Positions 11,697-23,700 of a stretch of 64,000 nt of DNA are shown here, in pieces; the first letter of the stretch is position 1; each line of letters begins with the position of its first letter. Made by a program: the position numbers and the translations under genes. The notes below the pieces were generated by a model, which made no database searches, was not told the origin of the DNA, and saw nothing but the letters and a program-made list of their open reading frames with translations. This stretch comes from Marsupella aquatica (taxonomy: Eukaryota; Marchantiophyta), in NCBI GenBank assembly GCA_973895155.1, contig OZ316898.1, positions 11,904,001 to 11,968,000 of the forward strand, written 5' to 3'.

Positions 11697-13254
11697 GAAG
11701 ACATGTTCCAAGATGAACATGCTATATCTCAGTTGTGGTTTGCATAGAATTCAAATTCACTTCCTAGCTTTGAGATGTAGCTTGAGAGGGTGTCTCTGGG
11801 CACTATATCCCCCATTGCATGAATATTGTCCTTTCTGAGGTCCTTCTCGATCCAATCATCATTTGACAATAATTTCTTTCAATTAGGGAAGTTGTTTTTG
11901 GGTTGTTGTCCATGTCAGAAATAAGACTACAGCTAAAAAATGTCTTCCCCTCCATTTTTTCCTCATTTTGTGTTGCCATACTACTGATCAGTAGTACGAG
12001 TATCAGGATTCCGCATCCAACACAAGAAGTGCTACGACAGTGCAAGGAGAGGGATGTTTCCGTCAGTAAACCTTTTTACTATTTGGCCCAAACCCAAAGG
12101 GACTGTTGCCTTCAATCAGATCTCAGGGAACTGGGCAAAAGCAGGCGGGGGCAGTTTACATTAAGTCTGGCCATATATCAGGAATATTTTAGATAAGAGA
12201 TATTGGTTGTCAAAGATTCTTGACATTTATAAAGGTTAAAGGTCGCATTCCCATCTTTTCACTACAATTTGGAAGCCTCTGTAAGGCCTGACTTCAATTC
12301 CATGAATTGTGACCAGGCGACTGAATTGCAGCTTTCTGTTATGATTTTTAAAATGAAACCTGAATATTTGTGCCTGCTACACAATAGAATCCACCAAGGT
12401 AGCGGGATAGACTGGGGCTGAGGGGAGCTTCAATTATCCTATTCAGAAGGCCTGCAAAATGACCATTGTGAGATCATTATAAGCTTACCGAATTAGTTTG
12501 CCTAGCCCATGGTGGAAAAAGATCGCACAATACTCATTAATCTGAAAAGAGTGGCAGAGTTTGTTTTTCATTAAAAAAAGTGCAACCCACTACAGTAAAA
12601 CTCAGAAAGAAACATCAGGTGTCATATTACAGCAAAACTACCAGGTAATTGTGCACAAGTGTCATGGGAGTGAATTATACAAGTCGCTGCAATGTCAAAA
12701 AAATTGAAAATCATTAGACAGGTATTTGGGATCATAGTGGCTAGTTTGGTCAAATAGTATCAGTGAAATCGCCTCCTTTTCTTCTATATACTTGCGATTG
12801 TAGACAATCTTGCCATCTCTATTTTCTTGCAATGGTTTCCTTTCCAATTTCAGTCTTTTAATCTTGTAATGAAGTGAAGAATATCACAAAATTCACTGCA
12901 CACCTAATAATGGCATATATCTTGCAATGAGTGGTAAGAAATTGAGGGGGGGGGAGGCATCCCACAAATTCCAATTTCTGAGCTTCCATATTCTTTCAGA
13001 ATTACTTTCATTAGAATTTGTGCCGTACACGCCATTGTATATACAGGCTGTCTTAGGGTACAGTACTAAATGTTAGAGCAAGCCTTCAGGACAATATGTG
13101 TGGCCAGATTTCAACCCAAGATGGAAATTTAGTACAGTAGCTTCATTTGACTCTTCTGGGCTGAGAATTGAAGCTATGTAATAGATTTTAGTACCTAATA
13201 TAAGTCCACATAACTCAATATAGAATTTTGGATCACAGTATTGTATGACACCTT

Positions 13255-13356
13255 CTCTACTTAATAGGGATAGATAAAGTTTTCTTTAACTCAAAGGTAA
13301 AAACTCTCTACTTAATAGGGATAGATGAAGTTTTCTTTAACTCAAAGGTAAAAACT
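13255..13356. repeat. Perfect-period 51-bp tandem duplication
   Basis: CTCTACTTAATAGGGATAGA and the following bases are repeated at 13255 and 13306. The two 51-bp copies differ at a single base (TAAAG against TGAAG), indicating a very recent duplication. Confidence 0.9.
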
Positions 13357-15407
13357 ACCTTCCACAGTATTGGTTTGAGCTACATTCCTTGATGTGGGCC
13401 CATACATCACAAATCTCCAGCATTTCTATCATGACCAGCATTGTGAACTCTTTTTGAGCAATCATTACTATGCCCAGTAGGATGGTGTGTTGTTAGTCTA
13501 GCTTATTAGAATGAGATTGTACAAAACTCTGGGAAGGGTTGCAGCGGGCAGCTCACAAAGCATTGGAACAAGATTTAGGGTTCTTGTAGCCAGACCAAGA
13601 TTGTAGCAAAGCAGCAATCCGCCAATGGAGCTAACCACTGTTTGGATTGCACAGGTTGATGCCTGTGTGTAGGCAGAATGTGCATTTCAATTTAGACATT
13701 CTGATATTGCTATTGAGCTTACTGGAAGTTACAAGTTAGCCCGGATGCATGCCACTGTTCAAAAGCTGTCATCAAAATCAAGTCAAAACGTGGGACAGGA
13801 AGCATCGGTTCAGGTTGATTAGAACAACCATGCCAGGAGTTGCATTTGACTCGTTGGAACTGTCACCTTCTCCCAAAGGATCCTGCGATGGAAGTCCTAC
13901 TCAAATTGCGGTATGGCCCTGGAAATTTTTAAACATTCTCCTGAAGCTTTGCATTACAAAATACTAAAAGTGGTATACTGTCTTTAGTTTTTAACAACGA
14001 ACCCAACTTTTATTAGCTCAGCCATAGAAATTGTGGACAAGCAAAAGGAGAGTGGTTCACTTTCTTTTCCTTTAGAAAGTTAAGTTTCCATGCAAGGTTG
14101 TTTTGATCGAATTGCCTACAAAGCATCTTCTTCCTTCTTCCCTCAAGACGAGCTCTGTCTTTGATCTGTTGGGCTGGCTAATTTGAGAATGATGCAGGTC
14201 AGGATATCCTGAAATATCCTGAAATAGTTATCAACTGAAATTGATCTATCTATCCATCTAATTTTTTGTGCCAAAGTACATGTAGTCAATGAACCATCAT
14301 GAAGTACAATCTGAGTGATCTGGCTTAAGATTAAGATTAGATCTGAATGACTGAAATGCTGAAGTATGACAAGCCCTAATTTTCCATACTCATTAAGACA
14401 CAATGAATGATTCGTGTGTCATGGAAAATGTAAAAGGAAGATTGCCAGATGCGGCATTGAATTGTTTTTGATTGATATGTTTTTAGGTCAGACTATCATG
14501 ACAATATAAAAATCTCTATAGTGAAAATGAGCATAGGACCAGGTTTTCCCATTTAACCTAAACGAAGCAATGATAGAATAATCAAATATTTGTGGGTGGT
14601 GTCATTAGTCAAATAACTTCCTTTCAATAGTTTGTGTTAAGAGAATTGTCATCTTTGAGGCCATGATATTATAGTAATTTCCATTCCTCCATCTCAGTAC
14701 CAACTCCTCAATATTTACGGAAGCCAAATGAATATGTTCTGAAGATCAATTCCATTATCTGTGACAGTTCTAATGGATGATTTCCCCTCATTGAATTGTT
14801 TGAGGGTTGATCTGCTGAATGCCTGAGAAAAGGCTTGGCCAGTTGAAAATGTCTAAGTTTTCTGCAGGATGGTAAACTTTTAAAAGGGAATTGAAGGTCT
14901 TCTCCTCTATGGTCAAAGTTCTTATATTCTTTGGAGGTCACATCCAATCAATGTAATTCATCCTTAACAAGATTCCTAAAGGATAGTTTTAGTTGTCACA
15001 TGTGTTGTCTTTGAAAGCATGCACTTTCTTTTCATCACCCTTTCCATTATATTGCAATTTCTTAAAGGTAAAACTTCTCATCTCTGTGAGCTAAAGCTGT
15101 AAAGTAGCTGAGAGTCTGAAGTGCCTTGAAAAGTCCTAATCATGCTATCCTTTTGTATGGCCATATTTCTTTTAGGGCATGGAAATCACAGACTTTATTG
15201 AATGATACCTCACAACAGCAAGAAGCAATAAGACTTATCTCATGAAAAAACATCTGACTGTTGTAAGACCCAGTACAGTTGTCCCTTGTTGGCTATATGA
15301 TAGCCACCCAGATAGTTTGTTGATGTCTCTAGCAGGTTCTCCAACGTAAATGGAAAAGCACTAATGAAAATTATGAAGCTGATATGATGATGAATACACC
15401 TTTCAAA

Positions 15408-15460
15408 TTTTGTCTTATTACATTTGTATTAAATGAATTACATATCACTACAAGACAAAA
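15408..15460. mobile_element. Short copy of the 9-bp-TIR repeat
   Basis: A 53-bp relative of the repeat at 11172-11696 with the same TTTTGTCTT and AAGACAAAA ends and shared internal CATTTGTATTAA. It looks like an internally deleted copy. The following flank (GGCATGTTCTAGGATGAGCATG) also resembles the flank of copy 1, so the true repeat unit may be longer. Confidence 0.45.
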
Positions 15461-15695
15461 AAAGGGCATGTTCTAGGATGAGCATGTTCCAGGATGAACA
15501 TGCTATATGACAGATTGAGCTATGCTACAGATTCTCAGAATTCTTATGAATATCCATAAAATCTCAAAACATGTTTTTTGGGTCTTGTTTTGTCTGCTGG
15601 GCTATGTTTGCAGATTCATTGCTCTTCATTAGTCTTATTTTTCTCCCCTTGCTAAGCATGTGCTGTGTGTCTTTCAGAAGTGATTTTCATCCAAC

Positions 15696-15724
15696 TCCAC
15701 TCCACTTCACTTCACTTCACTTCA
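15696..15724. repeat. CACTT microsatellite
   Basis: Short run of CCACTTCACTTCACTTCACT-type pentamers. Confidence 0.8.
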
Positions 15725-17344
15725 TAGCTATTGTCCACTTAACATCATAGCAATTTTACGTGTAGTTGTTTATGTCTAGGTGACAGCTGATTTTTGGGGT
15801 CAATCTGCATAAGTTTATCATCTAGCTCCATTTTTTCATTCATAAATAGTTTGGGAATTTGTTTATGCCTAGGAATCTTTCTCCAATGTACAGAAATGCC
15901 CGGCACCCCTCCCCCTAATGCTTTAGTAATACACAAGCTGTACTGATACACAAGTTAGACAAATTAACAACACAGCAGCAAGCACAGTAGTTTATTTGTG
16001 TCAGTGGATACCCTAAAGGCTGGTCACACAGACACTTTTTTTTTCTTTCTCTTCAGTATAATTATAATTTGCCAGCTTTTATATTATAATACATTGTGAC
16101 ACAATCTTACAACAGTGTGTTGTATCCAAATAGACAACATAGCCTTTGCAAAATAAACATTTGCAATCTTGTTGGGCAGCTCATTCAAAGGCTGTTTCCC
16201 CTTCCTATATCAACTAGAAAATAGAGAAAGGTGGGGTTTAAGGTGTCAACCAGTCCTAACACCCTAAACCCTAAACTACTCAATATGAATTAAAAAATCT
16301 CCTTATGTTTGTCTTCTGGAAAATCATGAATATCCTAGCACAGGTAGGGTATTGAATACACCTAGAACCTTCTCTGTCCTCACCCTAGTTTCACGCTGTT
16401 CATGGGATCATCAGGAAAAAATGGTTCCACTTAAGAACAATGTTTTCTTGGGAAGTATCGGCAAAATATCTTAATAATTGACACACAATATCTAGGCCCA
16501 ATATCTGTTTGGTGAGTATACAAATTTTCATGGTGTAAAGTATTAAGTGTGCCTTTGTACTCTATTATTTACTTGACTACTCCTCTTTCTAATCTGTTCT
16601 GCGTGAAACTTTGTCCACTTTTGTCTTTTTGCTTTTCCATATGCCTTTTTAAACCCGTGATGTGTGCCTGATACTCTACTCATACATTGAAGCTCAGGTT
16701 GGCGATGATGTGGAGACTTTGTTATCTATTTGAATGGTCAAAATTTGATGAGCCTGGATACTATTAGTGTAGTTTTTGGAAGGTGGCTTTGGTGAAGGTG
16801 GGTACCAATGCCAAGGTATCATTGTTCTCATACTGTTAGGGTTGCTTTGCAAGAGGTCTCTGCCCATTGTTTCCCTCCGAGATTAAATCTGGAATGTAAT
16901 CAATGAAAACAGCTGCAGTCGGCTTTACAAAAACCAGGGGCCCATTCAGGTATAGTGTCTACCAATCCCACATGCAAGGAGTGTGGGCAAGGAAATGCTG
17001 ATGAGTAATACTTCTTTTGTCTAGAATTTTAGACCGCCTCTAGAGATGCTTCAAACATTTCCAAATTTTGGCTCCTCATTGAAGGGATTTGCATTAGTGA
17101 ATTTGACTTGAAAGACTTTTGGTCTGAAGTCTATCTATAGAAAAAGAGTGGCCCTCCAGTTTGCTATGCTGGAAATAGTTATGACTTATGAAGACACCCT
17201 TAAAATTCTACACTCCCCCCCTGAAAACAAAACCTGGTGAATCCAGGGCATCATTATAAACTAATAATGTGTTAACAAAATAAAAAGTGGACAGAGAGTG
17301 ACTGTTTTGTACTCCCTTAGCTTAGTGGACAGGGGCTATTTAAA

Positions 17345-17868
17345 TTCAAATGGAAGGTTTAGTTAGAAGGTCCTCTTAGCCCCTCATAAAGAGTGTCTCA
17401 TCTCACTCCCCAAGCTTCAAATGGAAGATTTAGTAGGTGGCTCCTCTGCGCCTCTCACAAACAGTCTCTCACCTCACTCCCCAAGTAAATGGAAGGTTTA
17501 GAGCCAACTTGCACTTGGGCACCCTTTGTTTTCCAACCCTCAACTTAATGGATGACATTCAAACATTGACAGAGGAATTCATGCCAAAGAGAGAACCAAG
17601 GGCAAGGGCCATCAACTTTCCCACCCTTGAGGTACCCTACTTTGACATGACAGTAAAACAAAAATCACCTTTGGAAGGTCTTGTGAAAAAGCTAGACATT
17701 GTGGACAAGCGAGATCTTCTGTCACTTCAGAGAGTGCTAAGGGCCCATTATTTGAGGACTGCACACATGCAAGTTAGCTCTTAGTTATGCAAGATAGATC
17801 TTACTGTAGTTAGGTGGCTCCTGTGAGCCTCTCACAAAGTTCTCTCACCTCACTCCCCAAGCTTGTAG
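17345..17868. repeat. Diverged 70-bp repeats with CTCACTCCCCAAGC motif
   Basis: Two adjacent units (17345 and 17416) share TTCAAATGGAAG.TTTAG, GGTCCTCT/GGCTCCTCT, CCTC.CA and CTCACTCCCCAAG. A truncated third unit begins at 17487. A further copy lies at about 17805-17868, after unrelated sequence. No coding function was recognised. Confidence 0.75.
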
Positions 17869-18098
17869 GATGGGTTGGGTGAGACGTTTGGCTGGGTGCT
17901 CCTCAGACAAAGACTTCGATTATTGTCACATGTAGTGGTTTGGAGTACCGGTGTTGTACAGTACAGCCCAACTCTGATTCAAGTGTGGTAGTTGGCTTTG
18001 GTTTGCTCTTGTCACTGTTTGAGTGTTTGGGTTTGGTTGGATTGGAAAGATGATGATGATTATTCCCGCCTGCCCTTCAGAGGTTGTTGGACAGACGC

Positions 18099-18305
18099 AG
18101 AATTGAAATGCCGTTGTTTCCCACTTTTCGTGGGGTTGGATCAGAGGACGGCAGTGGAGTTCGTTGGGCCCAGATGAAGAGAGAGAATTGAAATGTGGGA
18201 AACTCTGTTGTTTCCCACTTTCCATGGGTTGGCTCCGAGGAGTTCGTTGCCCCAGAAGAAGAGAGTAAATTTGAAGTGAGAGATTTCTGTCGTTTCCCAC
18301 TTTTT
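18099..18305. repeat. Imperfect tandem repeat upstream of HMA
   Basis: Three successive copies of about 85 bp carry GTTGTTTCCCACTTT, GGAGTTCGTTG and AGAAGAGAG motifs. The last copy is partial. They lie 5' of the region shared with the degenerate duplicate. Confidence 0.75.
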
Positions 18306-18599
18306 GATGTCGAGTTGTTGATTATTGTGTTCTGGAACAGCGCCTCGGTGATTCTGTTCTTTAAACTGTGCGGGATTGAAAGCAGAGTTGTGAGCTGGTC
18401 CATGGGGTTGGTGATAAGTTCCCACTTTGCACCGAACTGTACAATTAGTACTCGATTGAAAGAAGAGTAAGGTACACTAAGGTTGCTGTCTCCAGGCCTG
18501 GGCGGTTGGTGCTTCCCACGAATCCCACCTAGCATTCGTTTTGACCACTTGAAAGGAGAGTTGCCTTGCCGTGTGGGACTGGGTTGGCCGTGCAGTGCA

Positions 18600-20728
18600 G
18601 TGGAAGGGAAAGTAGTCACAGAATCTCCGGCTGCTAATCGTGGTTTTTCTTGGGCTCAAGAATTTGGAAAAAAATCTCATGGCAGTTGTGAGATTCGATG
18701 GGAAGCAGCTAGAGCAGTAGTTTGGTTTTCAAAAAGATCCAATTGACTGCAGGATTCTCCAGCTCTGCCAAATTGCTCAAAGGAATACTTGACGGTCGGA
18801 GAAATCTCTGGCTAATTGGAAAGATTTCAATGAGATTCAGAACAGGAGGGGCTTTGAGAAGTACCTGCTCAAGATTTCACCTCTTTGTGCGGTTGGTCGG
18901 GTTGTGAACGCCCTTTCTAGATGACGATCTCGGTGGCAGTCCCTCCAGAGAAGATGGAAGATCATAGATATGGCCTTCCGTCATCCTGCATCGTTTCTCT
19001 TCAGGTTTCTTCCACTTTTTGGCCCCTTAGTATCTGCAGCCAAATTAGGCAACACCTTCCTTCGGTATTTTATCGCTTATCTTTAGGTCACGGTCGTCTT
19101 CTGTCGAGATTTCAGGTTTGCCACGGGAAATTTGTCTAGTAACCTTATCCCTCACCTTTCCTTTTGCGTTCACTTCGGCGATTTCCAGATCACTGGGAAA
19201 GGATGTTCGTGCTACGTTGCTTTTTTCTGTGTTTTCTGTGATTGAATGATTTCACTCCCTGAAGGAAAAGTGATGGTATTATTTTGCCGTGGTGGCATAT
19301 TTACCATGTTTGGCTTGTTGTTGTGATCTGCGTCAAGTCTGTCTCGGTACTCCACTTATTCACCAGGTCACATGATCTTCACGTTGGAAATGCCTACGAA
19401 TTTCCAGAGAGTGTAAAGCACCGGAAATGTCTACCATTTGTCTGGTTCGGAATCTTTTTGTTGTTATTAGTAGCGGCAATTCAGTGAGTGCCCATACAAA
19501 GATCCCGTTGCCTCTAAAAGTGTTGGGTTTTTCTCCGAAAGGTGAAATGTGTTAGTGAGTATCTTGGCCAGTAGAGGGAGCTTTTGGACTTATTTCAATT
19601 CTGGAAGGATCCGACCTCTGAGGTGGGTGGAGTAATGTGGGTTTGTGTGCAGCGGCGGCATGATTCCAGCAAGCATCTGTTGGTGCTCGAGGGTGGAGGA
19701 TTTACGTACCTTTCGGTGCCTCCTTCTAAGTCCGCGGACGAGGGGACGCTGTGCTTTTTGGATCACCGGATGGAAACGTGGGATTCTGTGTCGGAAATGT
19801 GCTGCTTGCGAGAAGCTGGGCACGTTCATGCGCACGTCCACCGTGGCGATACTACCGAGGACATTCTCCTTGAGCAGGCAAATTTCCGCACCTTGTTGAT
19901 CAGACTGAGCTTTAATTTGAAAGGTTTAACATTGCGATAAAATGTAAACTTCTGGCGTGATGCGGCTTGCATAGAAAATCTAATTCGCCTTCTTTGAGAT
20001 GTAGTTCGTGTTGGGCAGGCTGTCTCCAGGCGCTGTATCCCATTTGCACAAATATCTTCCTTTCTCACGTCCTTTGCCAATCGACATGTGACAATTCCTT
20101 TCGTTGTGGTCTCCAGAATCAAGGGTCTAGTTAAAAAATATCTTCCCCTTCCCTGTGTCGTCTTGGTATGTACTCCCATATTTCTGATCTTAAATGTCAG
20201 TATCAGGATGCCGCATGCCACACAAGTAGTGCAATTACAGTGCAGGGAGAACCGATTTTCTCCTCTTAGTAAGCTTTTCTATTCTTTCTCAAAGAGACTT
20301 TGCATCCTCCACTCAGATCTCAGGGAAGCTGGGGGTAGCAAAGGGGGCAGATTACGTTCAGTCCATATTGGATATCTGAGATTTAAGATATCGATTGTCA
20401 AGGATTCTTGCCGTTTCTAGAGGTCAGAGGTTGCAGTGGCCATCTCTTTCACCACAATCTGGAAGGCTATTCCCCATCTTTGGGCCTTTCATCCTTCAAA
20501 AACTTAAAAACGAAAAAATTCTAAGAGCGTGACGGAAGCAGCTTATCCCACTGTATGTGCAAGGCCAGATTGGAGAAGGTAACCTGAGCACCTCGATAAG
20601 AACCTGTTTGTTCGCATTTTTTATATTAGGAGAACATCACAGGGGAGTTTTCTGTAAGCCGGTTGATCATGAGTCATTCATATCCGAAGGTAGCTTAACT
20701 TTTCCGCTCGTTGTCTGTTTTTCAGTGT
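18600..20728 (+). promoter_or_regulatory. HMA upstream region, probably promoter and 5' leader with intron
   Basis: The HMA start codon sits three bases after a strong 3' splice site (TCTGTTTTTCAG, ending at 20725). A non-coding leader exon must therefore lie somewhere upstream in this region. Its position cannot be fixed by eye. The block is conserved in order in the degenerate duplicate at 9.69-12.28 kb although it encodes nothing recognisable, which shows how far the duplicated locus extended. Confidence 0.5.
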
Positions 20729-23700
20729 ATGGAGGAAGCAGGCTGTACCCTGCCAATGCCCTGGGATATGGGAAGCATTCGGACTCCAATTTTTTGTGGC
20801 GATGAGCGTGATTCGGACCATGAACACCAGGAGGGTTGTGGCCACAACCGGATTGCACACGGCGATCACTTCGATTGGCTTATACCTCAGGACGATGGTT
20901 CCTACGTTTTGAAACATGCGCAGGCAACAGCTAATGGGGTTTCCCGATTCATTGAACATGGCCGGCTTGTGAAAGTCGGGGAATCCCTTGGCCAGCTGAA
21001 AAGGAGGCCAAAGCAGCTGGTTAATCTATTCTCTTACGAAAGTCCCAATAGAAAGGGATATGAAAGCCTTCCAACAGCAGAGGAGATGCTCGACACTGAG
21101 ATTGTGGCTTTTGTCAAGTCACCATCCAGTGGTTGTCTGGCATTATCGTCTCCCAAAGCAGCAGCAGTTGTCCAGGAGGATGTGAAATTAACTGTACCGA
21201 GGGGTTTCAAAGGCCAGGGAATGGTAAAGACAACCTTTGATGTAATGGGTATCTGCTGCCCCTCTGAGGTACCCCTCGTCAAGAAAATTTTAGCCCCTGT
21301 GCCAGGAGTTGAAGAAGTACTCGTGAATCCAACTTCTAAAACAGTCACAGTACTCCATGATCCTACCATTGTTGCAGATGTACAGCTCGGTAAGGTCTGA
21401 CTTTAATTACATGACATACGATCAGGAGACTGACCAGCGGCTTTTTGTTTTGATTTTCAAATTTGTCTACCTGCTATGCTCTTGAATCTACCGAAATAGC
21501 TGCTTACTGGTATGGCATGAAATGCACTGAAAGTTGGCGGCATTCTGTTGTCTCTCCATAGACACGGGGTCCAATGCTCCCTTTTCCTTTATTCTTTTGA
21601 TCTCTAGACAAACAGTGGAAGTCACGTAAGACTAACAAATCTTGGTATGTGATAGACTTTAAACTTGAACTCAAAACAAAATGAGCAAAATCCATGCAGT
21701 AGGTAATTATCTTTTGCCTCAAGAAGTTTAAGCTAAGGCTCTCTTCATTTTTGTGATGGAATGCAGTGAAGCTTTTAAATGAAGCAAGACTGGATGCCAG
21801 CATACACCAACGTGGGAAGCGGAGAGTAGCTCACAAGTGGCCCAGCCCTTGGACTATAGGCTCAGGAGTGCTTTTGTTGATCGCATTCCTACACTATGCT
21901 TGGTCTCCTCTGAAATGGGTTGCTCTGGGTTCCGTAGCTGTTGGTGTCCCTCCAATTCTTGTCCGCAGTTTGGTGGCTCTAAGGCGATGTATTTTGGACA
22001 TCAATGCACTAATGATCATAGCAGGTGAGGCAATTTCTTCAATCGAAGGTTTGCATTACGACTTGTCAGAGTAAAAGGCTGGTAAAATTTCCCAAAAATT
22101 GTGTTGCTGGTAAAGTTTATAGCCATCCTTTCTCCAGAAGAAGCTTGGATTTGATTATTCTGTTATATGTCTTCAACTCACGGTTTACTGTCAAATATGT
22201 ATGCAGTGGGTGGTGCGATTGCCCTGGGGGACTATGTAGAAGCTGGCTCCATTTGCTTCTTATTCACTCTCGCAGATTGGTTAGAATCAAGGTCCAGCGA
22301 CAAGGCAAGTAATTAGCTGTCATGAAGTAGTACATTTAGGTCCCCAAATCTGCAATCGAGGACGAAAATTTACCTCAAGATGTATATGCTTATAAGAGTT
22401 TTGCGTAAGTAGGAGCTAAGTCACATAGTACTGCGGCCTGCGATGATCGAAATGGTGTGCCTCAATCTGATCCTGTGTTTGAATTATATTCTTGCAGGCT
22501 CGTGACGCAATTTCAAATGTTGCCGAACTTGCACCGCAGACTGCTGTCCTTATGGATGGTCAAAGAGTTAGTGTGGAGGATGTCAAAGTAGGAACCGTAT
22601 TAGCTGTTAAGGCCGGAGAGCTTATTCCCATTGACGGAGAAGTTGTCTCAGGGAAGAGTTCCATAGACGAGAGCAATGTGACAGGTGAATCCAAGCCGGT
22701 CGAGAAGACGATGGGAGCTGTGGTGTGGGCTGGCACCATGAATCTCTCAGGTACAGTAGAGATCCAGAAATGCCTATCGCTAAATTGTCCGAAGGTAACA
22801 TTCGAGTTCCTGGTCTTGTGCTGTGTTGGTCATAGGTTTTATCTTTCTCTGACGTCTGTGTAGTCCTGTAGGTTATATAAGTGTGAAGACCACCGCACTT
22901 GCGGAAGACTCGGCTGTTTCCAGAATGGTGCGGCTAGTTGAAGAAGCTCAGAATCAGCATTCCCGAACCGAGCAGTTGGTTGAAAAAGTTGCAAAATATT
23001 ACACTCCACGTAAGCTTCATGACATCAATTCTCTCATTTGCTTGACATCATGTCGTCCAGTGTGATTTCTAGCAGACAATTATGGAGCAGTCCGAGCAGC
23101 TGCGTAAATTTTGATTTATTCAATTGGCATGCGTTACGTATCTATAGAGTCAAAGAATGTTATTATGTTTATGTAACCAGGCTATGGCTTGTTAATACTG
23201 TGTTTTTGCATTTGGTTTTGCAGTTGTTGTGCTCTCTGCACTACTCATAGCAGTTATCCCATTGGCAGTTGGGACTCATCATCATAGGCATTGGATTTAC
23301 TTGGCTCTGGTCCTTCTTGTGGTAGCCTGTCCCTGTGCCTTGGTTATATCCACGCCTGTGACTACAACATGTGGAATTGCACAGGCTGCTCGATCAGGCC
23401 TACTCGTTAGGGGAGGCGGTCACTTAGAAGCCTTGGCAAGGGTGAAGGTGCTGGCAGTTGACAAGACCGGGACGTTGACTGAAGGCCACTTTCGTGTCTT
23501 AGACGTCCATCCTATTGACAGTGGGACAAGTGCCCAACAAATCTTATATTGGTAGGTGGTAGCCCGCGGAACTTCTGTGTTGCTTTATACATGACTGTTG
23601 TTGAACTCGTCAAAACTGCCCCATTTATGTCCTGTGCAGTTTGGGGACGTACAGTTTTTAACTTCTATGTTTTCTCACCACATGTATAACCCCTTGTTTC

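Larger units (their letters stand above)
9690..12400 (+). pseudogene. Degenerate duplicate of the HMA locus 5' region
   Basis: This segment aligns in order with 18.6-20.46 kb and then 21.39-21.5 kb of the HMA locus downstream. Shared blocks include AGTATCTTGGCCAGTAGAG (10431 and 19559), TGGTGCTCGA.GGTGGAGGATTTAC (10550 and 19682), AATTTGAAAGGTTTA (11090 and 19913), and TATCAGGAT.CCGCATG/CC (12000 and 20200). At about 12280 the copy jumps to the sequence following the first coding exon (TGTAAGGCCTGACTTCAAT, compared with 21387-21408). The N-terminal coding exon is therefore deleted. Two unrelated blocks (about 10712-11036 and 11120-11735) interrupt it. No coding potential remains. Confidence 0.8.
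12401..17344. other. Long gene-free spacer
   Basis: Nearly 5 kb of AT-rich DNA without recognisable coding exons or RNA genes on either strand. It holds the 51-bp tandem repeat, the short copy of the 9-bp-TIR repeat and a CACTT microsatellite listed separately. Confidence 0.5.

Noticed and set aside
17545-17784. ORF resembling coding sequence (TLTEEFMPKREPRARAINFP...)
   Set aside because: Composition looks plausible but I recognise no family, splice context or start; it could be a captured exon fragment.
18077-18619. 180-codon minus-strand ORF upstream of HMA
   Set aside because: It spans the imperfect tandem repeat in antisense and shows no known domain.
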